DNA of 64,000 nt from Diphasiastrum complanatum (lineage: Eukaryota; Streptophyta; Lycopodiopsida; Lycopodiales; Lycopodiaceae), in contig CM055105.1 of assembly GCA_029204225.1 (NCBI GenBank), forward strand, positions 48,309,688-48,373,687. Direction: 5' to 3'. Positions 1 to 12,668 of this stretch are shown here, piece by piece. Position 1 is the first letter of the stretch, and every line of letters begins with the position of its first letter. The notes below the pieces were generated by a model. That model saw only the letters and a program-made list of their open reading frames with translations. It was not told the origin of the DNA and did no database searches. The position numbers and the translations under genes are program-made.

Positions 1-3000
1 TAGACGAGAGCGTGACAATCTGGTAGCAGAGCAGAAAGCGGCTTCTTCGCAGTCGGATGTAGAGAGGGCAGAATGCTTGGCACAGCTTGAAGACTTAAGA
101 GAGCAGATTCGCGAAAAAGATATACAGCTGCAACAGGTTGGTGAGCAGGTTCGTGACTTAACCCTTATACAGGTAGTACTGATACGTTTTTCTCACTTTA
201 CTGTGCTTGGCCATTCTGATTCGTTGAAGCACACTTGGATAAGTTGTTAGAAGTTTGACGATTATTGGTTATTGATTTATTGTTGTGTACTTATGTTTAA
301 TGATCTTTCTTTCCTCCCATGGCCTGCCTCTGCACTTTTCCAGCATTCACGTGTATGTGTGTGTGTGTGTGTGTGTGTTTTGCAACTTACACTAAGCCTT
401 TTGGCCATCCCGTTCTTGTATGGTGTGCCTCTCTTAGTATGAATGCTGCTCAAGTTGCCAAGTTGCAGCCCAATTTGGATGCTTGCTTTTTGATGCACAT
501 TAGCAAAAGCTTTTGCAGTGGCCTCTAAGCATTTTCCTGAAAGTGGCTGCGATTCTCAGTCTAATCCTCGTGTTTAGCAAATCTGGTCATCCTGTTTTCC
601 TGTAATTTCTTACAGCTGCTGTTTCATGATGCAGCATCGTGCCACCCAGGATATACTCTCGTTCAAGGATGAGCAACTAAGAGATGCACAGGCTTGGATG
701 ACACGTGCCCAGGAGTTAGATGCTTATCATGTCAGTGCAAACAGTTCATTGCAGTTGGAGCTTCGAGATCGTATTGACCAGATGAACCAACTTTGGCTTG
801 GATACCAGAGGCAGGTCTGTTTCAGCTAACGGTTATGCCTTTTGATAAATGTTAGACGTTTATGACATGAATGTATCATGTGTGTGTGAAGTCAGTAGGA
901 GGCTTTCTTCACCTAGGTATTAACGAGTCACTGCTCAAGCTTTAGACTAAGGTTTAGTTACCTAGTGGCTTGCCAGCTGCCTAGCATGAATGTTGATCCA
1001 CAATCAGCTCATAAAGAAGAGTCTTTCTGATTGCTCTTAACAACTGAATGTACTAGACTAGTATGTGCAATTGGTCATGGTCGTAGCAGGTCGCCAAGTT
1101 GGCAGTAAATAGTGGTATTCTACACAATTTACTTAGAATTCATATTTTAAGGCAATGAGGCTCACCCATTGTCAGAACCTACAAAATAAAAATCAATCTA
1201 GCCTCATAAGTCTAAGTTGACCGTTGAAGCACAATAACCTGAAAAGTACTGACAGCTCATAATCTATAAAGGAAGAAAATGAGTAGGATCTGAATACTTA
1301 TAAATGTATTTTAGTGGGTGAATTGCAATCACGTAACTTTTGTCGGTGAGCGATAGGTTTTTCGCAAGCAATGCTTGTTAGGTTGCAAAGAGTGATGCTT
1401 TAAACTTTATGGTCTTTTTAGATGTTCCAAGCCGAAAACTGAAGCTACATCTTTCTTTGCAGTTATTACCTCTTTCTGTTGAACTTGTTTGTTGAAGCAA
1501 AACATTTTTGGAGGATATCTTATGGCTGTAGTTTCTATGGAGACCAGCTTGCAGAAGTGGAAATGTATCACACACAATCTGTCAAAAGGCTACAACAGCA
1601 ACTTGCAGAAGTAAAGGAGCAGAACCGCGTTATGGAGAATGGGAGGGGCTTTGATAAGAACATTAAACGACCATCCTTTAATGGCAGCAAAGAGCTTACT
1701 CAAGTCGATGAAACCAATGAGCCAGCTTCTAATGGCTCAAAACAAATTGAATTAAGTGGAATAGGGGTTCAAGCTAAGTCGAGCATTCAACCTACTGGAA
1801 CTGTTGATGGATTGGTGCCTATTTTTCGTCATGATCCCCCTGGCAAGGTATATAACACTGAAATATGATTCCTGCCTTTTTGTTTTTAGATCCAAGGCAT
1901 GTGGACTTATAAGGTACTCTGATGCACTTTGCTTCAAGGAATCCAAACTTGCATCCTTATTGATGCTAGGATGCATGATTTAACATAATTTTGGGATTAT
2001 TTTGTGTGATTTTTGATTTGGCCGTTTATGTAGTCTCATATTGTATCTGCTTTTGTTAGTCCTTTCTCTGTTGGTTTTCTATTTTCTGTTTTGTACACTT
2101 TGCCATGTTAGAGGGATGCGTTGGAAACGTGTGCCTAGCTGAAGTCGTCTAGAATTTGTGTTGTAAATCACAAAGCTGTAGTGTTTTATTGTTAGTCAGG
2201 GTGCCAACTCAACTAGTTCGGATATGCAATTTTTCAAGTCAATGGCTGGATTGCTGTGCACTCACCTATTTATCAAGACTATTGCTGTAATTGACAATGA
2301 GAAATCATTTATTTTGTGTATATCCAGGTCGAGCATGCAACAGGACTGCCAGTAGTTCCTACTCCTGTGGTAGGGTTGACTACCCTTCTTCCACCATCTG
2401 GTGGCTTAGGAGGGATGCATCGGTATAGTGTGCATCATCAGAGCCTGACTCCATTGCAGCCATCTTCATTACAGGCTTCACAACAAGGTTTGGGTCGCAT
2501 GCAGCCACCAGCTGCTCCACTAACACATCAGCAGTACCTTCCCCCTTCACAGCACCAACAGGTGTGCTGAAATTTGGTTTACATTGGACTGGTTTCCCTA
2601 TGGATAAATATGCATGTTTTCATTACTTCGGATAAACATGCCTGCTTTCATTACTTCGTTCAGTATTGTGACCTAAAGGTTGTATTCTTCATTCTTTCAT
2701 ATAATTCTTGTCTTAAAGCCATCTGATTTCTTTTGGGGAGGTAGTTCACGAGCAAGAAAAGTGAATCTAATGTGAATATTGTTGCTTGCTTAATGAACTT
2801 CTTAAACTCTTGCAATGAAATTGAGTCAGTTTATTAACAGGTAGCTCATGCCCAACGGTACCACTCGCAACAAACTCATCCAACTTCTGTGCAATCTCAT
2901 TCTCAGTGGCAACAGCAGTTGTCGAGACCTTCAGTTCAGCAGCAGCATACAACATATCCATCTCTAATTCAGTCTCAGGGTACACTAAATTTGAAGAATA

Positions 3001-5075
3001 TGGATATCCAAGAACATCATGTTCGTCAATATCATGAACAAGTACAGCCAGAGGGTCGTCAGAATCGACATGATTTTAAGCAGTCAGATGCTGTTCTTCC
3101 TGACTATTCATCTCAACCACATATGCAATCAATGCAGCAACACTCACAAGCTCCTCGAGAGGTCCTCTGTAAAGATCTGCCCTCACATACTCTGCCTGTA
3201 AGCATGGATCCAAAAAATGAGCCATCCCAGCAAATGCCTTTGCAACAGCATGATAAGTTGCAAAAAGATATTCCGGTATCTTGCCAACAACAGTTAGATA
3301 AGGTGCAGCAGGAGGATTCAAAAGAGTTGGATAATCTTTCCCAAAATGTAGAAGAATGGCAGGTATCGTATATTTGGTGCACAGATTAGCAATCAAGAGG
3401 CTTTCCAATTTCCTTCTATTGTGACATTAGACTGGAAATGCATGTATCTCAAACTCTTTCAATACTAAATGCTGGTTTTGCAGAGTTATCACAAACACAA
3501 GAGGCTTGACCAGCACACGTATCCAGAAGATCATATGTATCAGCAAATACAGCATTCCTCATCTGCACAGGCTAACTCCGATATGATTGAAATTCAGGAA
3601 GGACAACAAATTTCCAGTAGGATTGAGCAAATGCTTGAGGTCACCATCTCATCCCTTCCTGTTTCACTATCGAAGCAAGATACCACTTCCGAGGACTCTG
3701 AGAACGAATCATTGAAAAAGAATATAGACCTGAAAAGATCTGGCTTGCAGACATCAGCACAAGTTGTTGGTGTGAGTAACAAAGTTGGAGATTCAATGCC
3801 CTTGGATGAAAGGTCGCTTCTGGCTTGTTTAGTCAGGGCCGTTCCTGCTGAACCTACTGCAAAGATAAGAATCAGCTCAACCGTAAGTCAGCTAGCTTCA
3901 TTCAAGGCATCTTCAGTCAAAGAACAAGAGGAAATGTTTCTGTGAACTTATTCTAATTTATAGCAGGTTGAGTTTGCCTAGTGATTTTTGCTTGGTGAAT
4001 TTGGCTGAGGCGATGTTACTGAAATGCTTTTGCAGTTGCCAAATAGACTGGGAAAGATGCTTGCTCCTCTACATTGGCACGATTACCGTAAATTGTATGG
4101 TCGTCTTGATGAGTTTTTGGGTTCACATACTGAGGTATTCTCACTGCCCTGAGAGTATTAACACATGTATTACATTCCCTTTTGTTGCATGTCTGAGTTG
4201 TTTCCATTAGGTATATTTGAGCTTGCTATGCACTCTGCAGTTTGATTATGTCAACCACCTTTTTCTTGTGGTTTCTTGTTTTTAAAAGAAGTTTGTATAC
4301 AGCTTTTTGTCATTGAGGGAGACTTCATCTACCTCCGTGAAGGTGCCCATGCAGCTGTTTCAACGATGACTGCTGTAGCAAAAGCTGCTGCTGCAGCAGC
4401 AGCAGTAGCTCCAGTGGGGCCAAGTTTGTTGCCAACTGTCGCAGTAACTCCAGTGGCCAAGTCTCAAATGCAGCGGCTGAGAAGTTCAAAGAATTTTTTT
4501 TATCCACAAAAAGAAACTGTCAAAGGCCTGCATGTTCAAGAATCTTCTAACCTGTCTCCACTGTCATCTCCTCAGCCTTTAAAACCTGAAACCATGCAAG
4601 AAGAACAAATTGCTCTGAGGAAAAGTACCCCACCACCAAATGTTCGTATTGCTGCCCGAAGCCATGGGGTCAATGGTCATTCTAGGGTTTCTGCTGCAAA
4701 GTACAGTAGCAAGTTGGATGATCCAGAACGAGGCCCTAGAGAGGGTAGTAAGTCTTCCACCTTAAGTATTCGTACCATTGGGCTTACAGAAAATGGAATT
4801 ATTGATGATTATTTGAGTCCTAGAGTGCAAGTTGCAAGAGAAAACGGCTTTTCCACAAACAAGCAACAGAGCAGGTACTTGGACGCATCTACATTCTATT
4901 TTTTTCATGTTTTTCTTAATGAGCTGTATTATGTAGAAGCAAGCGACTTTGGTCAGTTTCATTCGAAACTTAGCTGTATTTCATGATGGCATTTTTTAGG
5001 AATCAAGAGATCCATGCAAGGCCACAGACCCAGGAGAGTTTTATTTTGGGAATTGTTCCTAAATTGGCTCAATGA
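1..5075 (+). CDS. Conserved plant coiled-coil / Gln-rich protein, 3' nine exons (5' end outside window)
   Basis: Nine exons join in a single open frame with GT-AG introns: <1-148, 635-814, 1548-1847, 2328-2561, 2841-3362, 3484-3882, 4036-4134, 4303-4874 and 5000-5075 (TGA at 5073-5075), about 842 visible residues. The first three exons encode a charged, helix-forming coiled coil (LREQIREKDIQLQQ, KDEQLRDAQAW, QLWLGYQRQ). Exons 4-6 are Gln/His/Pro-rich and low in complexity. Exons 6-8 hold the conserved block: DERSLLACLVRAVPAE, LPNRLGKMLAPLHWHDYRK, then LFVIEGDFIYLREGA followed by an Ala-rich run. I recall this block in uncharacterised plant proteins (possibly the family named DUF7725, not verified); its W-D-Y...FLGSH...LFVIEGD pattern suggests a small winged-helix-like domain, which is inference. 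No catalytic motif is visible. The last exon is short, and an AG|GTGAGA donor directly after the stop leaves room for another 3' end. No frame damage is seen, so this is probably a live gene. Confidence 0.85.
351..378. repeat. (GT)n microsatellite in intron 1
   Basis: A short run of about 12 GT units lies inside the intron between the first two visible exons of the coiled-coil protein gene. Confidence 0.9.
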
Positions 5076-6715
5076 GGTGAGAATGCAATGCTCCCCCCCC
5101 CCTCTTTTCGGTTTCCTTAAGAGTCGTAATTTTTTTGGGTTGTTTCATGTTGTTCATTATTGACCTCTGAATAGTCAGCCAGATTGTAGTTTCTAGCCAT
5201 TATGTGCGCTAGTCAGGTTTTTCTTCTGTCCCTTCCTCTCCCTCTCACTTATCCAGTCACAGGCAACATACCTGACCGCGGGTGATAGTCCCCATTTCTG
5301 AACTTGCCAATACTGGAAAGACTCGTATATGATGTCGTTTATGTGATATGTACTCACTACCAAGTTTCAGAATGACCACACCAGACTGTCTTGACATGAT
5401 TCTAATTATGTAGAATCTTCATGCCAATTTGCACAATTTAGTAGGATTAGGTCTGTGGTATGAAAGAAAGTTGGACATAAATATATGCATGTGACTTTTA
5501 GCCAAGTCTTGAGTGGCTCCGTTCTAAAGGTTTTTCAGTGCACCCTGTAAAGTTACAGATTGCAGATTCTTTCTTCTGAACTTTGAATATATATTATTAA
5601 CATGGCATGATTCATTTATCTGTAGTGTTATTGGTAAATTTTATATATTTATTCTACACTGGTAATATCTTTTAGGTTTCTATGAGCCTAGGAATCATAT
5701 AGCTGTATTATAGCAATTTGGCAAGATAGTTCCTAGTTTGCAAATTGCTTCCAGTCAACCTTGCCAAATGTATACAACATATTTCATGTACGGGAACTAC
5801 AAACGGCTTTTTTGCTGAGGATTGTTTTGAGCAATTTCAGATCCTTACAGTTCTCTTTCTATTTCGCTAGCACAAAAGTGTTACCTTTTTTTATGTTCGA
5901 ATACAAAGCTGATTAGTAGAGGGATAACATTCTTATTTTAACATGAGCTACAAGATTAATGTTTTTCAGTCCATAAGAGTCACCATCCTACGCTTTACAT
6001 GTTTGTTCCTTAAAGATCGTAGATGGTTCAAACAGGGCATCTCATTGACAGGCTGCACTACCATAATACTAAAAAAGAAGACGGCTGAATAAGGACAGCC
6101 GCAAGATTCCTAGGATGTCCCATAAGGAAAAAAGCTACAGTAAAAAGTGGCCGGGGAGAGAGATGATAAGATATGAGGAGATATATGTAAAGAGTTGATT
6201 TACTGCCTGGTGATTTATCATCCTGCTCAGAATTATAGTAATTTGATGACGGCTGCATTGTCCAGTCTGATCGTTTGACATTTTTCTTCCTGATTTTTCC
6301 ATGAAACTGATTGCATGGTTGAGATCCGTCAGTAATGAAGTCGATCCCTCTTTACTCGTTTCTACTTCAAATGATCTCCATGAGCATTCAGATTTGGAGA
6401 TGTCATAAATTGTCATCCTCTGGACCGGCTGATCAAGAACTCGTGCTGGGTTTTGTTTATAGTATCTCGCTGTGGCCATTCTTTCAAAGAAGGACACATG
6501 ACTTTCATGTCCATTTATTGGCATGTATGAAAATGGTGTTAAGCAGATTGAAGCTATGCTTGGATTGGCGATACATCATGATGAGTAATCAATAAGTTTA
6601 TCTGATTGAGACAAGAGGGCTTCTGGGGTGAACGGATTTTTTCAAAGAAGTCTTTGAGATTGATCTATTTGTGCAAGTGGTAGTTATGGAACATGATAGG
6701 TATTAGGCTTAGAAC

Positions 6716-6777
6716 ATCTCTACTACATTCTAGGCATAAATTCATGATCTCTACTACATTCTAGGCATAAATTCATG
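6716..6777. repeat. Perfect 31-bp tandem duplication
   Basis: Two adjacent identical 31-bp copies (6716-6746 and 6747-6777) begin ATCTCTACTACATTC and end ATAAATTCATG. This looks like a recent slippage or unequal-exchange duplication in intergenic DNA. Confidence 0.9.
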
Positions 6778-7301
6778 TTTTGGGGATACTCCTGTTACAT
6801 ACTTTTGTATATGGACTGAAGAGAAGGAAAGGTCAACTATCAGGGTCTCTAAACCCGTGGAGATCTTACAGTTGTACGTTCGTGTGAAGTGAAAAGGGTA
6901 GCTGTTTGGATAAAGAGATAGGGATGAAATTAGTGCCAAGTGAAGATCTGATCCCCTTAAAGAAGTACCCTAGGTCGTTTGAAGGGTTTTGATTTGTACA
7001 ACCATTTAATAGTAAAATATGCTGTGTCATAGTTGCATTGCACTGCAGAACAAAGTCTTCCACAATGTCAATGGAACGCCCATTCCAAAACCTCCAGGAA
7101 TACCAGCGTTCTCTTCTAGAAACCCTTTATAACATCCTTCCTTTTTTGGCATTGCCTTGCAAAGGCAATACTGTGTTTGAGTTGGTCAATGTAGTTTCTG
7201 TAGAAGTCATCATTAAAGTCAATGTCTTAAATCATGCATGCACAAAAAGCCTGAATGCATTGCTAAGGACTTTATTGCAAGAACTCAGTCCTTTAGTCTA
7301 A

Positions 7302-7432
7302 ATGCAAGTCGTAAATAGTAAAAATCCATGTCCTTTTTTTCTTGTATGCATGCCCAGCTTTAGATGCACCTCTATATGCAAGTCATAAATAACAAAAAAT
7401 TCATGTCCTTCCCTTTCTTTTTTTTTGCATGC
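7302..7432. repeat. Imperfect direct repeat with T-rich tails
   Basis: Two copies starting TGCAAGTC(G/A)TAAATA, running through CATGTCCTT and a T-rich tract to GCATGCC, begin near 7302 and 7377. Their nature is unknown. Confidence 0.6.
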
Positions 7433-8029
7433 CTAATTCCTCAACCTGCATGATGGACCAACGTCATCACCAACAACCATCATCGAATAAAAATTATCTA
7501 TTTGCACTCACAAAATCATTTCATATATGTTTTATTTATTGGTGTCATATCTCTACCCATGCGCACACTTTAAATCAAAGTTCAATCCTCGAGATAAGCA
7601 AAGAAAATGATAGTCACTATGCCACAGTTCCAAGACAAGACAAGTAAGATTTGACCAATCCTATACGGTCAAATTATATGTTAAATTTGTGGCAATGACT
7701 TTGTGGTATTGCACAATGTTCTTGTTTCAATGGTTTTTTGGCTGGATTTGATAAATTATGTCAAAATGTGTCTATTATAAAGCTTAAATAAAAAAGATTT
7801 ATAGCGGTTTTGAAGCTCAATAATCAATGGATTGTGGAGGGAGTTCTCTCTAATATGTAACGGCTAGTACATACTACATAAAAATATTCCAATTTTGTAT
7901 GCCTCATCTTTGTACTAACTCTGGTGGTACCAAGACTGACGATTATTAGGCATGAAAGCCTACATGGGTTGTCCAACTCCTCATTAAAGGGCCCCACATG
8001 GTCTCTAAGATTAACTATAAACAAGTTCT

Positions 8030-8503
8030 CAAGGATGAAACTGCATACAAAAGTGAGGCTTTTTCAACAATAACCGGGGCTTCGCAAACCCATGGTCAAG
8101 GCTACTTAGTACTATAACCAAGGACATCGTACTTCCCCCCTCGAGAATATTTACGCCCTTAGAAATGGAAGTCATGCAAGTTTCTCTTTAAACTTTCAAT
8201 AAACACCCAAGAGTTATCATCCTCATTTCTTCCTTATAGGCTAAAGATTCGACTTTTTCAACTATTCGGAAAGGTCCACATAACCTACTTGATAGTTTGT
8301 AATATTTTTTAGTACGCATTACCTTAGAGTCTTTATAAATTGTTAGGTACATCTAATTCCCGACTTGAAAGTCTCGAAATCTCTTCAAGTTAGCGCAATA
8401 TCTTACTCGATCTTGAGCACTCTGGACATTCTCACACGCTAACTGAAGCATTTCTTGCCTTTCATACAAGAAATTGATAACTTAATGAAATTTGATCCTC
8501 TTA
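8030..8503 (-). pseudogene. Ty3-type LTR retrotransposon, 3' end of integrase (degenerate, part 1 of 3)
   Basis: Read on the minus strand, broken frames give QEMLQLACENVQSAQDRV, then KRFRDFQVGN and KVMRTKKYYKLSSRLCGPF. This is the usual C-terminal order of a plant Ty3 integrase, where a helix precedes the K-V-G-D and G-P-F motifs. The frame is interrupted, so it is a relic. The coding sense stops at 8503, exactly where the hAT begins, and resumes on the far side of the hAT at 19297 (the end carrying the integrase core). Confidence 0.75.
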
Positions 8504-8511
8504 GTTTTAAC
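8504..8511. repeat. Left 8-bp target-site duplication of the hAT (GTTTTAAC)
   Basis: GTTTTAAC directly precedes the hAT left terminus and recurs directly after its right terminus at 19289-19296. An 8-bp duplication is the signature of hAT insertion. Confidence 0.9.
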
Positions 8512-8592
8512 CATAGTTGCAGCGAATCGCGATTCGCCAGCTTCGCGATTCGGGAATCGCGATTCTGCAAATCGCGATTCGCTGCAGCGAAT
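8512..8592. repeat. hAT left terminus: TIR plus palindromic subterminal repeats
   Basis: After the 10-bp TIR, copies of the palindrome-like unit (G)AATCGCGATTC, some partial, occur within about 75 bp. Repeated short motifs near both ends are typical transposase-binding regions in hAT elements; binding here is inferred. Confidence 0.75.
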
Positions 8593-9490
8593 TGTGGACA
8601 GAATCGCAAAAAAAACAAAAAACAAAAACCCGATTTTCGGCCTCCTCCTCGCGCACAGAACCGCGCCAGCAGTGGAGGAGGCAAATTTTTTTTCTGAGAG
8701 CCGTGGGCGTCCAATCTTCGCAAGTGAATACTTGGGAGGCATCTACTCGACGATACGGAGTTGGTGTGCACGGTGCCGGGTGGGTCTGAGCTTCGTGGAG
8801 AGCGAAACGACCAAATTTCGATATTTGGTAAGTGTAGGCTTGATTTTTTGCAATTGTTGACATTGAGCTGTAGGCAACCAAATCGAGCGTAGTCTGGCTC
8901 TAGACCACCTTTCTTCACGCCCACAGTGATTTTTACAGCATCAGTTTCAGCCGTCACGACACGCTTAGCGAGATTTGAACACCACATTCCAAATGCTTGT
9001 GTATTTTGGCCATTTCCACAGAATGGCTTGTTGGAAACCGAGTGAGGTGATGTCTGAGCCTAGAATGCATTTCCACATGCTTGCACAGACTCCTATGACC
9101 TCCGTTCCGCCCGTCTACGTCCGTATCACAAATTTCAATTTTCATGCCCTGATTCCATACTTTTTAGGGTTTAGGCGTGGACCATCGTGCAAACATCTGC
9201 TAGGGGCGCGGTTTAGGCCCACACTGCACTCCTTTATGCCTGCACGGACTCCGACGCTAACGTCAGTCGCCTGTTATCCCTCATACAGAAATTATTCTAT
9301 CCCACGCCCTAATCTCATGTTCTTCTTTGGCACTTGATATAATGTGTGAACTGGAATCGTTCTGATGTATGCTCTGGTATTTTGAGCTCTATTTGAGCTC
9401 GGTACTGTTGTTCAATGCAATGTATTTTTTTTTCTACTGAACGTTTGCCTGATTATTTGTTGTTTGCAGGTTTAGGGTCGTGTTGATACA

Positions 9491-12400
9491 ATGCTAGTGC
9501 GGGACCGAGGCCTTTGGGCCGAGGTTGAGCTTACCGACGGGGATGTGGGCACACACCATGGCTCAGGCACCCGCAGATGGAGATGCTTGCATTGCGGTGG
9601 TCACTTCACGGGATCACTCACCAAGGTTAGGGCTCACTTGCTGCGGGTCAGAGGGCCAGATGGGCGGACATTGGGCATATCTGATTGCCCCAGGATTTCT
9701 GATGAGGATCTGCAGAGGTTGTCTACCATGTACGGGCCCGGTACTGCATCACAGGGTTCTAGACAGGGACAAGCAGCAGGAGCAGCTACAGGTAGGCATG
9801 CAGGAGGGCTCATAGGCAGACAGGCAGGGCCTACCATGGATATTGGGCCCAGTACATCACGGGCAGGGCATGGTATAGCTGCAGGGCGTAGTACATCATG
9901 GGTTGGGCATGGTACAGGTGCAGGGCCCAGTACATCACGGGCAAAGCATGGTACAGCTGCAAGGCCCAGTAAAGCACGGGCAGAGCATGGTTCAGGTGCA
10001 AGGCCCAGTAGAGCACCTTCAGTTCCATCCGCAGCAGCAGCAGGACCATCAGATGAGCATGTTGGTTCAGCAGCAGCGGGTGCTTCTCGACCCTCCTCCT
10101 CGGCAGCAGATGCACCACATGTTTCGGCAGATGTTGCCAGAGAGAGTGACACAATCACAGATCAGCCATCCGTTGGGCATGCCAGACCACGAGCACCATA
10201 TACACAGCAGAGAGGGGTTAGGCCCAGGCAGCAGACCCTTGATCGATGCGGCTGGCAGAGAGAGCAGCAGGCCCGTTGCACTCGACTGTGTGGCCAGTTC
10301 TTTTACGAGTGCGGCATTGCCTTTGCTGTTGCTGACACTTGGGTGTTCAGGGAGTTCTGTGCACAGATGGTGGCCGTGGATGCTACATGGACACCTCCCA
10401 GGCGAGAGGCACTACGAGGCAAGTTGCTTCGTCAGGAGGAGGAGACCATCACGCGGGAGTTGAGTTCCATTCGCTCAGCTTGGCAGCAATAAGTAACTTG
10501 TCTTTGTAATCTCTTTGCATGTGTTTAGGATTTACTGGTGCCGTAATTTTTGCATGTAGCTAATGGGTGTTTTGCGACAGGTATGGATGCACGATACTGA
10601 GCGATGGATGGACCGACATTCGTCGGCGATCCGTCATCAATGTCTTGGTTTCTTGCCCGCTTGGCACAGTATTCCTACGTGGCGTGGATGCCACTCGAGG
10701 TGGTGACGCCATCACAGCCGATTTCATATGGGAGGTCATTAGAGATGTTATTGCTGACATCGGAGATGAGCACGTGGTTCAGGTTGTCACCGACAACGCC
10801 TCGAACTGCAAGCAGATGGGCGAGATTATGATGAGGGAGCACCTCAGCATTGTGTGGACACCCTGTGCTGCACATTGCATAGACTTGCTCATCCATGACC
10901 TATGTGCGCTTCCATGGATCAGAGAGGTATAGTTTGTTCTATTTGCTATGCTTTCTTCCTTCGATGCTGCTAACCACGTCTCAACTACTGTCTATACTTT
11001 TTTACTGGGTGTTTGTGTTGCAGATCACTTCTACGGCCATGCGCCTGGTCACTTTTGTCACCAGGAAGAGGCGTGTGTTGGCCCTGTTCCGCACCTTCTC
11101 CACCCTAAACCTGAAGAAGCCCGCACCCACACGCTTTGCGTTTTACTTCTTGGTGCTAGAGCGATTGGTGGTGGTGAAGGATGCATTGCGGCGGATGGTT
11201 TCCAGCGTGGCCTTCCGGGACTTTACAGACCTCCCCCATTCGGCATTTTTCCAGTCCACTGTGTACGGCGACGAGTTCTGGAGAGCTGCTGAGGAGATTA
11301 GTGGGATCCTACTACCCATTTACAGAGTGCTGTGTCTGGTAGACCGTGAGGGGTGCACCCTCGGTCTCATTTACGAGTTCATGGAGCGCATCGGCGAGGG
11401 GATTCTGTTGTCAGCCTTGGACGAGCATAGGTATGACTCTTTAGTGTCTAGTTTGTTGTTTCTCACTCGAGTCTAATGCGTTTCTTTTATGCTATGGTTT
11501 AGTGATTGTTGTAATTTGTCTGCTGCAGGAGGCGCGAGATCTCACGCATCTGGGAGGCCAGATGGGACTACTTCCACCGACCCATCCACGCCGTAGCCCA
11601 CATGTTACACCCCTTGTGGTGCTCTACACGAGAGAGGGACGATCCGGAGCTGCACCGGGGATGGGTGGAGTACACGGAGCGCGTATGGCCCGGACCAGGT
11701 ACGTGTGAGAAATCATTTGGTAGCAATGTTACTGCAGTATTGTACTCATTGGTAGTGTTTAAATTTGAGGGGTCTTACATGTGCCATGTTTTTCCTTTTG
11801 CCAATAGGTCCGATGCTGGCCAACATTGCAAGCCAGCTGCTCGCATTTGAGCGCTTCCAGTTTCCTTTCGATGGAGAGCAGAGTCGGCGGAGGGAGGATC
11901 AGCTGAGGCCCGTTACATGGTGGGTCATCCACGGGCGCAGCACAGGTGACCTGAGGCGATTGGCTGAGAGAGTCCTTGCACAGGACTGTTCTGCAGGATC
12001 TTGTGAGCGGAATTGGAGCACTTGGGCCTTGTATCACACGCAGAAGAGGAACAGGTTGTCCATCGAGCAGTGTAGGCGGTTGGTGTTTGTGAACACCAAC
12101 GGCCGTATGCTGAGGCGCACACGAGGAGAGGGTCAGATGCTCGAGGTGAGTCACATCATCACCCCTTTTTTCTTGGTATGCTTTGGTGAATTGATTTGCT
12201 TTCAAAATATGCAGTGAGTTGCACAATACCTGCCTAACAACAATGTATTGTTTTTGGTTGCAGGTGGACCCCGACACTTGCTTGGTGGATTCGATAGCTG
12301 CTGCTCCTTGGGCACCACCCACACAGGAGGAGATAGATGATGAGATCCATAGAGAGCTCTACAGACAGGCACAGGCTGACGCACGGGCTTTACGGCGGCA

Positions 12401-12668
12401 GAGGAGGACAGAGAGGCAGAGGGAGAGGGCTGAGGAGGGAGATGACGAGGTCTCAGAGGGTGGAGAGATGCTCGGGGCAGACTATGTGGAGGAGGAGGAG
12501 TGGGTTGAGGGAGATACAGAGGAGGACGAGGAGATGTGGGCGGAGGCACAGGGGGATCACCTGGCTGACCTGCTGGTGGACCCTGATGCAGAGACAGAGG
12601 AGGAGCCAGCCATTCCTGCACGTAGGCCTAGGGGGAGACCTAGAGGTTCTAGGAGGGGGGGGGGCTGA
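9491..12668 (+). CDS. hAT transposase (BED zinc finger, DUF659-like core, hAT dimerisation region), probably one splice site damaged
   Basis: Exons that join in frame: 9491-10488, 10581-10926, 11024-11430, 11529-11698, 11808-12145 and 12264-12668 (about 887 residues). The ATG at 9491 follows an acceptor-like TTTGCAG, so a 5' UTR intron is possible. Exon 1 encodes a BED-type finger (WRCLHCGGHFTG, then RAHLL and DCP) and a 13-residue repeat linker. Exon 2 has YGCTILSDGWTD, TDNASNC and CAAHCIDL, the DUF659 core with an expected catalytic Asp. Exon 5 has the dimerisation motif SCERNWSTW. Exon 6 is Arg- then Glu-rich. Oddity: at the exon 1 end the donor reads CA|ATAAGT where CA|GTAAGT would restore the phase and give W-Q-Q-Y-G-C; as it stands TAA follows at once. 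A protein tail may continue past the poly(G) run to 13046. All other junctions are clean, so damage is recent or this intron is an AT-AG exception. Confidence 0.8.
9840..10010 (+). repeat. 39-bp in-frame minisatellite in transposase linker
   Basis: About four diverged 39-bp units each encode 13 residues of the pattern GPSTSRA-x-HG-x-x-A. The unit length is a multiple of three, so copy-number change would not shift the frame. Confidence 0.8.

Larger units (their letters stand above)
5076..8030. other. 3' flank and intergenic DNA without recognisable gene
   Basis: After the stop codon comes a 3' untranslated or intergenic stretch. It holds a poly(C) run near 5092-5102, AT-rich DNA, and only short open frames with no domain I recognise. 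The longest, on the minus strand at 6135-6524 (starting MPINGHESHVSFFERMATAR), could be an exon remnant, but I cannot name it. Two local direct repeats are listed separately. Confidence 0.6.

Noticed and set aside
2767-3408. Minus-strand frames opposite the coiled-coil gene
   Set aside because: They mirror Gln-rich exons; the + exons join in phase through nine exons.
8482-8987. Overlapping open frames in all directions at the hAT left end
   Set aside because: Palindromic AATCGCGATT arrays lack stops in several frames; no domain is seen.
9634-10158. Antisense frames opposite hAT exon 1
   Set aside because: Shadows of the 39-bp repeat coding sequence; the + frame has domains and splice sites.
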